DNA from: Bifidobacterium breve
GTDB taxonomy: Bacteria > Actinomycetota > Actinomycetes > Nanopelagicales > Nanopelagicaceae
DNA length: 64,000 nt
Assembly: GCA_945860275.1 (NCBI GenBank)
Contig: CAMAPN010000001.1
Span: 62,001 to 126,000, forward strand
Direction of reading: 5' to 3'
A program made the translations under genes and the position numbers. Shown here piece after piece: positions 22,431 through 33,701 of the stretch; the first letter of the stretch is position 1, and each line of letters opens with the position of its first letter. The notes under the pieces are model-generated. The model saw only the letters and a program-made list of their open reading frames with translations, was not told the DNA's origin and did no database searches.

Positions 22431-22979
22431 GTGGATTTAATCGTGCTCTCCGGCCCGGGCGGGGTTGGAAAGTCAACTGTCTCCGATTACCTGCGAAAAA
22501 ACTGCCCGGATATATGGGTAAGCGTCTCAGCTACCACCCGAGCACCACGCATGGGTGAACAAGATGGGATCGATTACTTCTTCAGAACTGAAAGTGAATT
22601 CAAGGATCAGATAACCAACAATGAATTCCTCGAATGGGCACATTTTGCCGACAATTACTACGGCACGCCCAAAGCTCCGGTGTTTCAAGAAATCAGCGCA
22701 GGTAGATCAGTCCTATTGGAAATCGAGATTTCTGGAGCTCGCCAAGTTCGATCAGCTAGCGACCAGGCATATTTAGTCTTCCTGGCCCCACCTTCAATTG
22801 TGGAGTTGGAGCGTCGGTTGCTAGGCCGCGGGACAGAATCCCCTGAGCGGGCCGCACAGCGCCTAGAACTTGCCCAGGAGGAGATGGCCCAGAGCCATTG
22901 GTTCGATGAGGTGCTGGTCAATACCTCAGTCGAAGAGGTGGCCGCCCGGCTGATAACCTTGGCCTCTCAACCGCGCTAG
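22431..22979 (+). CDS. gmk: Guanylate kinase
   Basis: LSGPGGVGKSTV, VSATTRAPRMGEQDGIDYFF, EFLEWAHFADNYYGTP. Confidence 0.95.
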   Translation: MDLIVLSGPGGVGKSTVSDYLRKNCPDIWVSVSATTRAPRMGEQDGIDYFFRTESEFKDQITNNEFLEWAHFADNYYGTPKAPVFQEISAGRSVLLEIEISGARQVRSASDQAYLVFLAPPSIVELERRLLGRGTESPERAAQRLELAQEEMAQSHWFDEVLVNTSVEEVAARLITLASQPR

Positions 22980-23023
22980 CTCCACCCACGAGCTCTTAAG
23001 GCGCCACTTCTGGAGGCAGAGCA

Positions 23024-23296
23024 ATGATCCACAGCGACGGCATCACCAATCCGCCAATTGATGACCTATTGGCCAAGAGTGGTTCGAAATATAGCTTGGT
23101 CCTTTTCTCAGCCAAGCGCGCACGGCAGATCAATGCTTATTACTCGCAATTGAGCGAAGGCTTACTTGAATATGTTGGACCACTGGTGGAAACGCACGTT
23201 CATGAAAAGCCACTATCTATCGCGCTTCGCGAAATCAACGGTGGTCTTCTCACCCTTGAATCCTTAGAGAGTTCCGAGTCAACCGAGAACGCATAA
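23024..23296 (+). CDS. rpoZ: DNA-directed RNA polymerase subunit omega
   Basis: [32 protein letters not shown]. Confidence 0.93.
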   Translation: MIHSDGITNPPIDDLLAKSGSKYSLVLFSAKRARQINAYYSQLSEGLLEYVGPLVETHVHEKPLSIALREINGGLLTLESLESSESTENA

Positions 23297-23326
23297 CTCG
23301 GTCTATTTATCGAGCGTTGGACAATA

Positions 23327-24547
23327 ATGCTGCCCCGAAAAATAACGCTAGGTGTAACAGGCGGCGTTGCCGCATACAAATCGTGCGAACTGCTCCGGCG
23401 GCTTCTCGATAGAGGAGCCGATGTTCAGGTTGTTCCAACCACGAACGCACTGCGCTTTGTTGGCTCAGCAACATGGGAAGCGCTCTCTGGCAAGAAAATT
23501 CACGATTCCCTTTGGGAAGATGTAGCGGCGGGTGCACATATCGAGATAGCTCGAAGTACCGAGCTTTTACTAATTGCCCCTGCGACTGCCGATTTTATCG
23601 CGCGGTTAGCGCAAGGACGTAGTGAAGATCTATTGAGCGCAACTGCGCTCACTGTGCAATCTCCGATTGTCATCATTCCGGCTATGCATCACCAAATGTG
23701 GCGAAACGAAGCAACTCAAGCGAATGTAACCACGTTACGTAAGCGTGGAATTCTTGTTATGGAGCCCGCTGAAGGTCCGTTGAATAATGGGGATACCGGT
23801 GTTGGTCGCTTTCCTGAAATTTTTGAGATCTTCGATTACCTGAGCGCTCACAATCTTTTACGCAGCGATCTCATCGGCACATCAGTCGTAGTCACTGCAG
23901 GTGGGACGAGAGAGATGATCGATCCGGTGCGTTTTATCGGAAATCTCTCTTCAGGCAAACAAGGCGTAGCAATCGCCAAGGCGGCTGCAGCGCGCGGCGC
24001 TCAAGTGACCTTAATTGCGGCCAATATTTCACCAGAATTGCTTCCGAGAGATAAATCAATTTCTATTATCAGTGTTGGTTCGACCGCAGATCTTTCTCGT
24101 GAACTTCAATCAGTAGTGAATTTTGATTACCTCTTTATGGCAGCAGCAGTATCGGATTATCGAGCGGCGCAGCTTAGTGCCAGCAAATTAAAGCGAACCG
24201 GAGCAGATCTCTCCTTAGAGCTAGTAGAGAATCCTGACCTACTGGCAATATTCGCTGCACGCCATCGAGAACAGGGCGATAACGAGCCGGGCCGTTCCCA
24301 TCGCGGCATTATCGTGGGATTTGCCGCAGAGAGCTCGGTTGATGTGGAACAGGCTGCAGAGAAGCTGACACGAAAGGGGGTCGACTACCTCTTCGTGAAT
24401 GACATCGCAAATCAGGCGGTATTCAACTCCCCATCTAACGGTGGATTTTTGATTGATAAATATGGTTCGAGTACATCCTTCGATTACCAAAGTAAAGACA
24501 CGCTCAGCGATGCGCTCTTAGATGTAGTAGCAAAGGCGCTAAGTTAG
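23327..24547 (+). CDS. coaBC: Bifunctional phosphopantothenoylcysteine decarboxylase / phosphopantothenate--cysteine ligase
   Basis: [50 protein letters not shown]. Confidence 0.96.
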   Translation: MLPRKITLGVTGGVAAYKSCELLRRLLDRGADVQVVPTTNALRFVGSATWEALSGKKIHDSLWEDVAAGAHIEIARSTELLLIAPATADFIARLAQGRSEDLLSATALTVQSPIVIIPAMHHQMWRNEATQANVTTLRKRGILVMEPAEGPLNNGDTGVGRFPEIFEIFDYLSAHNLLRSDLIGTSVVVTAGGTREMIDPVRFIGNLSSGKQGVAIAKAAAARGAQVTLIAANISPELLPRDKSISIISVGSTADLSRELQSVVNFDYLFMAAAVSDYRAAQLSASKLKRTGADLSLELVENPDLLAIFAARHREQGDNEPGRSHRGIIVGFAAESSVDVEQAAEKLTRKGVDYLFVNDIANQAVFNSPSNGGFLIDKYGSSTSFDYQSKDTLSDALLDVVAKALS

Positions 24548-24551
24548 CCCC

Positions 24552-25745
24552 GTGTCAAAACGCCTATTTACCTCAGAATCGGTAACAGAGGGCCATCCCG
24601 ACAAGATGGCAGATCAAATCTCTGATTCCATACTTGATGCTTTTCTGGCTGAAGATTCAAAGAGTCGTGTGGCTGTTGAAACGTTGCTCACCACTGGGCA
24701 AGTCCATGTAGCTGGTGAGGTAACCACCTCAGCCAATCCAGATCTGATGAGCTTAATTCGTTCAGTAATTATCGATATCGGTTATGACAGTAGCGAGCGC
24801 GGCTTCGACGGAAATTCTTGCGGCATTAGCCTCTCCTTGGGCAAGCAATCGCCGGACATAGCACAAGGGGTAGATACGGCAATCGAAGAACGTTCCAAGG
24901 AGTCGAGCGATCCATTAGATCGTCAAGGCGCAGGTGACCAAGGGTTGATGTTTGGATACGCAACTGACGAAACGCCAGAGTTAATGCCTTTGCCAATCGC
25001 CATATCGCATGCTCTCTCACATGAACTCATGAAGGTTCGAAAATCTGGGGCACTTAGATATCTGAGACCTGATGCGAAAACACAAGTTACCGTCGAATAC
25101 AGTGGGAATGTTGCGCAGCGCCTCGACACGTTAGTCATATCAACACAACACGATCCCGATGTTGACCTCGAACGCGAGCTCCCTGCTGATCTAAAGAAAC
25201 ATGTCGTAGATCCGGTTCTTGCTCGCTATGAACTCTCGACGAAAGAGATGCGAATTCTGATTAATCCAACAGGTCGATTTGTTCTTGGTGGACCGATGGG
25301 GGATGCAGGACTCACCGGGCGGAAGATTATTGTTGATTCGTACGGTGGAATGGCTCGCCATGGCGGTGGCGCATTTAGCGGAAAAGATCCGTCAAAGGTT
25401 GATCGTTCTGCTGCCTATGCAATGCGCTGGGTTGCTAAGAATATTGTTGCTGCGCAATTGGCGAAACGATGCGAAGTTCAAGTGGCATACGCTATTGGAA
25501 AAGCTCAACCTGTCGGGCTCTTCGTAGAAACCTTTGGAACCGAGAATGTAGCAATTGAAAAGATTCAAGAGGCGGTAACAGAGGTTTTCGATCTTCGACC
25601 AGCAGCAATTATCAGGGATTTGAATCTCCTCCGGCCGATTTATCGTAAAACCAGCAACTACGGTCACTTTGGCCGCGAGCTCCCTGAATTCACGTGGGAG
25701 CAACGCGATAGGGTGGCGCAATTACGGAGCGCGACCGGCTTTTAA
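24552..25745 (+). CDS. metK: S-adenosylmethionine synthase
   Basis: [50 protein letters not shown]. Confidence 0.99.
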   Translation: MSKRLFTSESVTEGHPDKMADQISDSILDAFLAEDSKSRVAVETLLTTGQVHVAGEVTTSANPDLMSLIRSVIIDIGYDSSERGFDGNSCGISLSLGKQSPDIAQGVDTAIEERSKESSDPLDRQGAGDQGLMFGYATDETPELMPLPIAISHALSHELMKVRKSGALRYLRPDAKTQVTVEYSGNVAQRLDTLVISTQHDPDVDLERELPADLKKHVVDPVLARYELSTKEMRILINPTGRFVLGGPMGDAGLTGRKIIVDSYGGMARHGGGAFSGKDPSKVDRSAAYAMRWVAKNIVAAQLAKRCEVQVAYAIGKAQPVGLFVETFGTENVAIEKIQEAVTEVFDLRPAAIIRDLNLLRPIYRKTSNYGHFGRELPEFTWEQRDRVAQLRSATGF

Positions 25746-25791
25746 CCGCACGCTCCCGCTTCATGGTGAAGGGAGATGAGCGCAACAGAGC

Positions 25792-27780
25792 ATGATGGAG
25801 AAAGTCGCCCCTTTGCGCCTAAAACGTGAGCAAATCCTCACGCCAGAACGCGCGCCAATTGCTGCCAAGGATTTACCCATTGCAAGCATCCTTGTAGATA
25901 CAGGCCTGCTCCATCTTGATGATGAATTTGATTTCCTGGTACCTGATGATATTTCGCACCTAGTACTACCAGGTTCACTGGTACGGGTAACCTTTAATGG
26001 GAAACGTACGCAGGGTGTGGTGTTAGGCCGTAAGGCGCAATCGACGTTTCAAGGTCGAATTCGATTTTTATCAGAGTTAATTAAGCCATTTCCGGTAGTC
26101 ACTCAAGAAGTACTCATAATGGCTGCCGAAATAAAACGTTATTACGGCGGAACGCGCTGGGACGTGCTTCGATTTGCGTTGCCGCCATTCACAAAGAAGG
26201 CCAGAGGCAATGAAAAGAGTTCCGATGTAAATAGCATTACGGCGGGAAATATCAGGAGAGATTCCAGCGAATCGATACCAGATCCACATTATCAAGAGAA
26301 TTTTTGGCGGGCAATTGCGAAGAATCCTAAGGATGAGAAACAAGTTCGCGCGTACTGGTCGGCACCGCCAGGGCATGATCCATTCTTCTTTTTAGCGAGT
26401 TTGGTGCGCTGGGGTACTGGAAATGCAATTCTCTTATTGCCCGACCAATCTGATGTGGAGCGAATGTTCGCTTTAATCGAAAACATGGAGGGAGTCGACC
26501 GAGACGAAATCTCAGTATGGCATTCGAATGTTAAGCGACGTGAACGTGAAGAGATTTTTCTACATATTCTCAATGGTGACCGCAGGATAGTCATTGGCGT
26601 GCGCGGGTCGATCTTGTTGCCGATGCCAAATCTCGATCTCATAATTCTTTGGGATGAAGGAAATGATTCATATTCGGAGCAACGATCTCCCTATTACCAC
26701 GCACGTGAAGTGGCGATCATGCGATCACATATCGAAAAAACTCACCTCATCATTGGGGGATATTCCCCAACCTTGGTGGCTGCGGAGTACGTCAATCGCG
26801 GATATCTGGCGCTCCTCTCCCCAAGTCAAGCGCTGATAAAGAGTGGAATGCCAACCATGCGCGCGATCACCAATCGAAGCGCTCCTGAACAAAGTGGCAG
26901 ATTTCCAACTCTAGCTTGGCAAGTTCTTCGGAAGGGTTTAGAACATGGCGCGGTGATAGTACAAGCGCAGCTCCGAGGATATATTCAATCGCTTTCGTGC
27001 AGTAGATGTTTCAATATCGCTACCTGTTCTTGCGGAGGCAAATTAATTTCGAGCGGGAATGGGCAGGTTCCCGAATGTTTCCTCTGCGGTAGCCGCCAGC
27101 ACAATTGGAATTGTGCTTACTGTTCGAATCGTCAGTTGCGAAATTCTCAGATTGGCGATGAACGCCTCGTTGAAGAATTGGGCCGCACTTTCCCTAACAC
27201 GAGAATTATCTCGTCCAATGCGCAGCATCGAGTCCTTGAAATTGATGATGAACCCGTGATTGTTATTGCCACCCCAGGGACAGAGCCGGTGTTAAAGAAC
27301 GGCTATAGCGCAGGGGTGATCATTAATTCCCAAGTGACGTTGCAAAGAGCAACTTTAAACTCGGAAGAAGAATCGCGTCGACGATGGTTCGCTTTCGCCA
27401 CGCTTTTGCGGGCCGAAGCCGAACTTTTCATCGATTGCGAATACGGAAATCGGAATATCCAAGCGCTAGTGCGTTGGGATGGATTAGGAGCGAGTGTGCG
27501 CGAATTGCAAGAGCGAGCAGTTCTTTCTCTGCCGCCATTTGCGAAAACTGTTGAAGTGAAAGGTACGCACGAGGCAGTGGCCCAAGTAGTTCGTGATTTG
27601 CCAGGCGAAGTATTGATCTCGGCGCCAAAATCGCTCGAAACTGGCGAGATGGTAGCCCTAATTCGCATTTCCCCAAGTGCATCAAATATAGCGCTCAACG
27701 AGATTTTTCGCCGGGTAAGGGCGCAGTCAGCGCGTGGTTCACATGTCGCTCGAGTGCGAGTGGATCCAATTTCTTTTTGA
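25792..27780 (+). CDS. priA: Primosomal protein N' (PriA-like, actinobacterial degenerate form)
   Basis: N-terminal FDFLVPDD...GSLVRVTFNGKRTQGVVLG, paired Cys zinc sites (CSRCFN..CSCGG...CFLCGS..CAYC); no Walker A. Confidence 0.88.
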   Translation: MMEKVAPLRLKREQILTPERAPIAAKDLPIASILVDTGLLHLDDEFDFLVPDDISHLVLPGSLVRVTFNGKRTQGVVLGRKAQSTFQGRIRFLSELIKPFPVVTQEVLIMAAEIKRYYGGTRWDVLRFALPPFTKKARGNEKSSDVNSITAGNIRRDSSESIPDPHYQENFWRAIAKNPKDEKQVRAYWSAPPGHDPFFFLASLVRWGTGNAILLLPDQSDVERMFALIENMEGVDRDEISVWHSNVKRREREEIFLHILNGDRRIVIGVRGSILLPMPNLDLIILWDEGNDSYSEQRSPYYHAREVAIMRSHIEKTHLIIGGYSPTLVAAEYVNRGYLALLSPSQALIKSGMPTMRAITNRSAPEQSGRFPTLAWQVLRKGLEHGAVIVQAQLRGYIQSLSCSRCFNIATCSCGGKLISSGNGQVPECFLCGSRQHNWNCAYCSNRQLRNSQIGDERLVEELGRTFPNTRIISSNAQHRVLEIDDEPVIVIATPGTEPVLKNGYSAGVIINSQVTLQRATLNSEEESRRRWFAFATLLRAEAELFIDCEYGNRNIQALVRWDGLGASVRELQERAVLSLPPFAKTVEVKGTHEAVAQVVRDLPGEVLISAPKSLETGEMVALIRISPSASNIALNEIFRRVRAQSARGSHVARVRVDPISF

Positions 27781-27797
27781 GATTGTAGACTTCTGGC

Positions 27798-28343
27798 GTG
27801 GCAATTCAACCAATAAGGCTTTTCGGGGATCCAATTCTTGCAACCCCGGCTGTTGCTGTTGACTCTTTTGATAAAGAGATTCGTCAACTAGTTGCCGATC
27901 TCACCGACACCATGCTCGATGCTCCAGGGGCAGGTCTTGCAGCTCCCCAAATCGGAGTTTCGCTCCGAGTTTTCACTTGGTCTATTGATGAAGAAGTAGG
28001 TCACCTTATTAATCCCGTTCTCAGTTTGGGTGAGGAAAAGCAAGATGGTGATGAAGGGTGTCTGTCGATTCCAGGGTTGGTATATAACTGTAAGAGAGCG
28101 TTTCGCGTGATAGCTGATGGATTTACCATGCATGGAGAGCCTGTACGTCTAGTTGGCGAGGAGTTGCTCGCTCGAATCTTTCAACACGAAACTGATCATC
28201 TGAACGGGATTTTATTTGTTGATCGACTCGACAAAGAGATACGCAAACAAGCTTTACACGATATAAAAGAGAGCGAATGGTTTGGTTTGAAGGCGCCAGA
28301 GATACGCCTTTCACCTCACTCCACACATGGATTTGGAAACTAG
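27798..28343 (+). CDS. def: Peptide deformylase
   Basis: GAGLAAPQIGVSLRV, DEGCLSIPGL, FQHETDHLNGILFVDRL. Confidence 0.97.
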   Translation: MAIQPIRLFGDPILATPAVAVDSFDKEIRQLVADLTDTMLDAPGAGLAAPQIGVSLRVFTWSIDEEVGHLINPVLSLGEEKQDGDEGCLSIPGLVYNCKRAFRVIADGFTMHGEPVRLVGEELLARIFQHETDHLNGILFVDRLDKEIRKQALHDIKESEWFGLKAPEIRLSPHSTHGFGN

Positions 28344-29272
28344 TGCGGATTCTTCTCGCAGGCACACCTGCGATGGTCATACCAATCTTCGACCGAATAG
28401 CGCAAAGCGATATCGAAATCTTGGGAGTGATCACAAATCCACCTAGGGCGCGAGGCCGTAGTGGAAAACCAACTCCCACGCCAGTTGCTATCTGGGCGCA
28501 AGAGAAGAACATCAAAATTTTTGATAGTGGACGCTGTGACGATTATGCAGAAGAATTAATCAAGGCCGATCTGGTGTTGATTATCGCTTATGGACAGTTA
28601 ATTCCAGAGAAGTATCTCAACCTGCCACGAAATGGTTGGGTCAATCTTCATTTTTCCACTTTGCCCGAAGCTCGCGGTGCCGCGCCGGTGCAAAGGTTGA
28701 TTGCCGCTGGAAGGAAAGAAATCGGCTACTCACTTTTTAAATTGGAAAAGGGACTGGATACAGGAGATCTATATTTCCAAAGTGAACAGATTCCCGTGAC
28801 AGGTTTAAGCACTGGCGAGGTATGGTCGTTGTTAGTGGATCATGCGGCAAGAAACATCATTGAACAATTAAAGGCAATAGCAGCCGGCGTAACGCCCAAA
28901 CCACAATCTGAAATTCTATATACGGGCTCGTTGCCCGTGGCTCCAAAGATTTCAACGGAAGAGGCACGGATAGACTGGAATAAATCCGCCGAGCATATTC
29001 GCAACGAAATCCTGGGCTTTAATCCAGCGCCTTCTGCTTGGACCACTTTTCGAGGCGAACGGCTACTGATTCATAATGCGCAGCTTCTCTCTGAAGAGCC
29101 AAGTGGGTTTCTCTCGCCGGGGGAGATTTATACTTACCAGAAGAGTTTATGCGTGAGTACCGCAACAGGCGTGCTTGTTATCACCTCGCTACAGTCAGCG
29201 GGAAAGCGCGCTATGTCTGGCGAAGAGTGGTTGCGTGGGGTGAGCGTGAAAGATCGCGAGAGATTTGAATAG
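28343..29272 (+). CDS. fmt: Methionyl-tRNA formyltransferase
   Basis: RILLAGTPAM, NLHFSTLPEARGAAPVQ; GTG 28343 overlapping def stop. Confidence 0.95.
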   Translation: MRILLAGTPAMVIPIFDRIAQSDIEILGVITNPPRARGRSGKPTPTPVAIWAQEKNIKIFDSGRCDDYAEELIKADLVLIIAYGQLIPEKYLNLPRNGWVNLHFSTLPEARGAAPVQRLIAAGRKEIGYSLFKLEKGLDTGDLYFQSEQIPVTGLSTGEVWSLLVDHAARNIIEQLKAIAAGVTPKPQSEILYTGSLPVAPKISTEEARIDWNKSAEHIRNEILGFNPAPSAWTTFRGERLLIHNAQLLSEEPSGFLSPGEIYTYQKSLCVSTATGVLVITSLQSAGKRAMSGEEWLRGVSVKDRERFE

Positions 29273-30608
29273 GTCAGAGAAACCCTCAGAGAGGCAGGAT
29301 TCAGGTTTTGCCGCACGAAATCTGGCGCTCCGGTTACTTTTGGAGATTGAGCAGGAAAGTGCTTATGCAAATTTAGTCGTGCCCGCCCGGCTTCGCGATT
29401 CTACGTTAGAAGCACGGGATCGTAATTTCGTCACCGAGTTAGTTTATGGCACTCTGAGAATGCAATTACTTTACGATTTGATAATCGAAGCTGCTGCGAA
29501 AAGACGGGTCAGCAAGATTGATTCAATCCCACTCAATATTCTCCGATTAACTGCACATCAACTTTTAACGTTAAAGATTTCTGCACATGCACCAGTTGAT
29601 ATTGCAGTTCGGTTGGTAGTCAAGAATCGTTCTGGATCAGCATCTGGATTTGTGAATGCCGTGTCCCGACGAATAAGCGAAAGAAGCTTGGAGCAGTGGA
29701 TTTCTGAATTAACTGAAGGAATTCAGCCTTTGGAAGCGTTGGCAATTGAGTACGCCCACCCAATTTGGATAGTACGAGAGTATTTCGAGCGACTGGGCGA
29801 TTTTGAACTTGTTCGCGCTGAATTAGCCGCCAACAATCACAATCCTCGTGTTTGTGCGGTCATTTATCCAGGTGAAGTGTGGTCGCAGGAGAGTTTGGAC
29901 TCCAGCGAAATGGCAGATTGGGTTCCCAGCGCGCGCTATCTTGCTGGAAACCCCGAAGCATTGCTGGAAATCCGAAATGGAACCGCTGGCATCCAAGATC
30001 AAGGTTCATATTTAGTGGCCCAGGCTCTTGCACATTCCCATAGTGAAATTCCAGGTCCCTGGATCGATCTCTGCGCTGGCCCTGGAGGTAAAGCAGCGTT
30101 GCTTGATCGATGGGCTGATGAATTGGGGCACACATTTCTAGGGCTAGAAATTTCGGAGCATCGCGCAGCGTTAATGAAACGGGTCACGGGGGCTATCGCC
30201 GTTGGCGATGGTGTTCATCCACCAATTAAAGAGAGCAGTGCAGCCCTAGTTCTGCTCGACGCTCCCTGTTCGGGTTTAGGAGCGCTTAGGCGACGACCAG
30301 ATGCTCGACTTCGAAAGAAATCTTCTGATATTCCAGAACTCGTATTGTTGCAACGCTCCCTGATGGAATCTGCCGTGAAGATCCTCACACCGGCAGGAAT
30401 TCTGGGCTATGTCACCTGCTCACCATTAGCCCGCGAAACCATCGAAAATCGTCGCTGGATACTTGAAACTTTCGCGGATTTGGAGAGCATCGATGCCAGA
30501 GAATTTTTCTCGGCTGATTTACCGCTACCTGACACGCCCGATGTACAGCTTTGGCCGGGAATGCATGGAACCGATGCCATGTATTTAGCGTTATTCCGGA
30601 AGAAGTAA
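29265..30608 (+). CDS. rsmB: 16S rRNA (cytosine-5)-methyltransferase RsmB/Sun
   Basis: N-terminal NusB-like domain, CAGPGGKAALL, DAPCSGLGALRRRPDAR. Confidence 0.93.
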   Translation: MNRSEKPSERQDSGFAARNLALRLLLEIEQESAYANLVVPARLRDSTLEARDRNFVTELVYGTLRMQLLYDLIIEAAAKRRVSKIDSIPLNILRLTAHQLLTLKISAHAPVDIAVRLVVKNRSGSASGFVNAVSRRISERSLEQWISELTEGIQPLEALAIEYAHPIWIVREYFERLGDFELVRAELAANNHNPRVCAVIYPGEVWSQESLDSSEMADWVPSARYLAGNPEALLEIRNGTAGIQDQGSYLVAQALAHSHSEIPGPWIDLCAGPGGKAALLDRWADELGHTFLGLEISEHRAALMKRVTGAIAVGDGVHPPIKESSAALVLLDAPCSGLGALRRRPDARLRKKSSDIPELVLLQRSLMESAVKILTPAGILGYVTCSPLARETIENRRWILETFADLESIDAREFFSADLPLPDTPDVQLWPGMHGTDAMYLALFRKK

Positions 30609-30631
30609 AGCTAGGCCGCTAGAATTATCTT

Positions 30632-31288
30632 GTGGCAATCAGAATTACTCCAAGCATTCTCAATGCTGATTTCTCAAAGCTCAATGAAGAGATACTGAAG
30701 GTATCGTCAGTCTCGGACTTGATTCATTTAGACATCATGGATAATAAGTTCGTCCCAAATTTCACTTTCGATTTTGATCGCGCTGCCGAAATAATCAGAG
30801 AGTGCCCAATCCCAGTGGATTCACACTTGATGGTGGTGGAACCAGAGCTGGCAGCACCTGCCTTCGCTGAAATGGGTAGCGCTAGTGTGACCTTTCATTT
30901 TGAGGCAGCCGAGAACCCCCGAAAAGTTATCAAATCCATCCATGCAAAAGGTGCACGCGTGGGCGTGGGGTTGAAACCAGGGACAGAGTTTTCAGCTATC
31001 GAAGATTTCTTGGATGAAATAGATATGGTTTTAGTGATGACAGTGGAACCTGGATTCGGTGGCCAAAGTTTTATGGAAGATATGTTGGAAAAGGTTCGAA
31101 CGGCTCGAGCAGCGTTGGGAAAGAATGAGCGCGGGATCTGGTTACAAGTTGATGGCGGTATATCGCCGGCAACTATAGAGCGAGCCGCGCAAGCAGGGGC
31201 TGACACATTCGTTGCCGGTTCGGCAGTTTATAAATCCGATAATCCAGCACAGATGGTGACCTTGCTGCGGGATTTAGCAACACCTTAG
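30632..31288 (+). CDS. rpe: Ribulose-phosphate 3-epimerase
   Basis: ITPSILNADFSKL, HLDIMDNKFVPNFTF, MTVEPGFGGQSF, VDGGI. Confidence 0.97.
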   Translation: MAIRITPSILNADFSKLNEEILKVSSVSDLIHLDIMDNKFVPNFTFDFDRAAEIIRECPIPVDSHLMVVEPELAAPAFAEMGSASVTFHFEAAENPRKVIKSIHAKGARVGVGLKPGTEFSAIEDFLDEIDMVLVMTVEPGFGGQSFMEDMLEKVRTARAALGKNERGIWLQVDGGISPATIERAAQAGADTFVAGSAVYKSDNPAQMVTLLRDLATP

Positions 31289-31341
31289 CGTTGATTGATG
31301 GGAGGCGACATCCTGGCTTAGGACTCAGATACTCTTAATCC

Positions 31342-31611
31342 ATGAAGAGCTTTGATGACCTATGGGATGAGATTTCAGATCGGGATTACGCCGTAGCTCC
31401 ACATGACTCCTCCAGCACCGGCAGGCTCCTTGATAGCGGGGTGCACGGTATCGGGAAGAAGATTGTTGAAGAGGCAGCTGAAGTATGGATGGCAGCTGAA
31501 TATGAAAGTGATGAAAATCTTGCCAACGAAATCAGTCAGTTGCTCTATCACCTGCAAGTGCTGATGCTTGCTCGCGGAATAGAAATCGACGATGTATACG
31601 AGAAACTGTAG
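31342..31611 (+). CDS. hisE: Phosphoribosyl-ATP diphosphatase
   Basis: [18 protein letters not shown]...[15 protein letters not shown]; upstream of hisG. Confidence 0.95.
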   Translation: MKSFDDLWDEISDRDYAVAPHDSSSTGRLLDSGVHGIGKKIVEEAAEVWMAAEYESDENLANEISQLLYHLQVLMLARGIEIDDVYEKL

Positions 31612-31620
31612 GGGACTGTT

Positions 31621-32466
31621 GTGTTAAAAATTGCGCTACCAAATAAAGGATCTCTAGCCGAGGATTCAATAAAAATTCTTGGAGATGCAGGTTATCGTCA
31701 GCGCTCGGATTCACGAGATTTGATTACCGTTGATTCAGAGAATGAGATTGAGTTCTATTACCTGCGCCCTCGCGATATCGCAATCTACGTTTCATCAGGT
31801 GAACTAGATTTGGGCATAACTGGCGAAGATCTGCTGATTGATTCAGGGGTTAGCGCAAAAATTCTTTTGAAACTTGGGTATGGGAAATCAACATTTCGAT
31901 TTGCTTGCCCAGCTGCAGTTGCCAACGGCGCTTCAGTAGCGTCACTTCAGGGGAAACGAATCGCAACCTCATATCCGGGAATTCTCGACCAAGCGCTCCG
32001 CCGGCTTGGCGTGTCGGCTCAGATAGTCTCTCTAGACGGGGCAGTTGAGAGTTCGATCAAGCTGGGAGTGGCCGATGCGATTGCAGATGTTGTTTCGACC
32101 GGAACAACTCTCAAGCAAGCGGGCCTTGCAATCATCGGTGAACCGATTTTAGAGAGCGAAGCTGTGCTCATCGGAGCGAAAGAGCCAACCGAAGAAGCGG
32201 CAAATCTCATCCGTCGCCTCACCGGTGTGATCATCGCACGCCAGTATGTTTTGATGGATTACGACATCAAAACCGAGCTTATTGATACCGCCTGCGCAAT
32301 AACTCCCGGTTTCGAATCTCCAACAATCTCACCGCTACGAGTTGATGGTTGGTCAGCGGTGCGAGCCATGGTTCCACGCAAGAGCGCCCAAAAAGTGATG
32401 GATGAGCTCTGGTCGATCGGTGCGCGCGGCATACTCGTTACCGATATCCACGCCTGTCGCCTCTAA
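31621..32466 (+). CDS. hisG: ATP phosphoribosyltransferase
   Basis: KIALPNKGSLAEDS, GITGEDLLIDSG, DVVSTGTTLKQAGL. Confidence 0.97.
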   Translation: MLKIALPNKGSLAEDSIKILGDAGYRQRSDSRDLITVDSENEIEFYYLRPRDIAIYVSSGELDLGITGEDLLIDSGVSAKILLKLGYGKSTFRFACPAAVANGASVASLQGKRIATSYPGILDQALRRLGVSAQIVSLDGAVESSIKLGVADAIADVVSTGTTLKQAGLAIIGEPILESEAVLIGAKEPTEEAANLIRRLTGVIIARQYVLMDYDIKTELIDTACAITPGFESPTISPLRVDGWSAVRAMVPRKSAQKVMDELWSIGARGILVTDIHACRL

Positions 32467-33626
32467 ATTTCGTTACGCGGAATCCCTAACAAGTAAAGAA
32501 CAGAATCTAAATAAGGCGTGTTGACGGAAGTATCAGCGCTTGCTCGAACAACCGGTTTAGCATTGAAGGCAATCCCTAAACCAGCCAAGGCAATCATGTC
32601 GAGATCATTCGCGCCATCTCCAATTGCCACCGTATCTGCTAGATCAACATCCGCTAACTGAGCAAATTGTCGAAGTGCGGCAGCTTTCCCCGCACGATCA
32701 ATGATTTGACCCTTCGTTCTACCTGTTAATTTCCCATCGGCAATCTCAAGATGATTCGCTGCTATGAAATCGATTCCCAATTCTTCGGCGATTGGGGTGA
32801 TTACTTCTGCAAACCCACCAGAAACTATCCCAACTTTATGATGGAGTTTCTTAAGTGTGCGTATCAATGTCCTTGCACCGGGCGTCAAGGTTATCTCGCT
32901 ACGTACATCATCGATGATTCTTGCAGGTAATCCGGCGAGTAATCCAACGCGTTCCTGGAGAGCTTGAGCAAAATCAATTTCACCATTCATTGCTCGATCC
33001 GTAATGTTTTTCACTTGATCGCCTACTCCAGCATGATGCGCCAGAAGTTCGATTACCTCTTGTTGAATAAGCGTTGAGTCAACATCAAGAACTACTAACT
33101 TCTTCGCTCGACGTTGGAGCCCTCCAGCTTGAACACCAATATCCACCTCCGTGGAATTTGCCACAGCTGCCAGAGAGGTTTTTATCGAAGCTACCGCTAC
33201 ATTGGAAACAAGTAGCTCGATTGCAGTGACTGGATAATGCGCGATTCGAAAAATTCGTTCGATATTGCCACCGGCAGCGCTCACGATTGCAGCTACCTGG
33301 CCGAGTGGTCCAGCTGTTAGCTCTCGCCCCATAACGGTGATGTGTACGCTCGACTCAGAGCTGAGGTTTTCAATCTGTTGATGATCTCCCTCTTGAGCGC
33401 GAAACTCTAATCCGCGCAGGGTTGCGCATTCGGCCAAGGAAGTTAGAACCGATTCTCGACTTTCCGGTGATATCTCTAGCGCCAAGGTGAGTATGAGGTG
33501 GCCATGGATTACAACCTGCTCCATGTCAGAGATGGCGTGGCTCACTTGGAGAGCTTCTATTTGTTCTAAAAGAGCCTGGGTAATCCCGGGGCGATCCATT
33601 CCGCTGAGAATCACCACAGTGCTCAT
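32463..33626 (-). CDS. serB: Phosphoserine phosphatase with N-terminal ACT domains
   Basis: HAD motif VLDVDSTLIQQEVIELLA, GDGANDLDMI; ACT-like N-terminus. Confidence 0.95.
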   Translation of the reverse strand: MSTVVILSGMDRPGITQALLEQIEALQVSHAISDMEQVVIHGHLILTLALEISPESRESVLTSLAECATLRGLEFRAQEGDHQQIENLSSESSVHITVMGRELTAGPLGQVAAIVSAAGGNIERIFRIAHYPVTAIELLVSNVAVASIKTSLAAVANSTEVDIGVQAGGLQRRAKKLVVLDVDSTLIQQEVIELLAHHAGVGDQVKNITDRAMNGEIDFAQALQERVGLLAGLPARIIDDVRSEITLTPGARTLIRTLKKLHHKVGIVSGGFAEVITPIAEELGIDFIAANHLEIADGKLTGRTKGQIIDRAGKAAALRQFAQLADVDLADTVAIGDGANDLDMIALAGLGIAFNAKPVVRASADTSVNTPYLDSVLYLLGIPRNEI

Positions 33627-33701
33627 GAGAGAAGATTATCTCGCGGCACGGTGGCCGTGTGTGAGGTTGCGCTGTGAGCTCTTGCGGTAAGTTCTCCATC
33701 T

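Noticed and set aside
24540-24552. SAM riboswitch upstream of metK
   Set aside because: Only 4 bp separate coaBC and metK, and a leaderless-type -10 lies in the coaBC 3' end; no space for a riboswitch
27303-27887. 194-aa antisense ORF inside priA
   Set aside because: Lies opposite a well-supported CDS, low-complexity Ser/Arg-rich translation, no recognisable motif; typical shadow ORF
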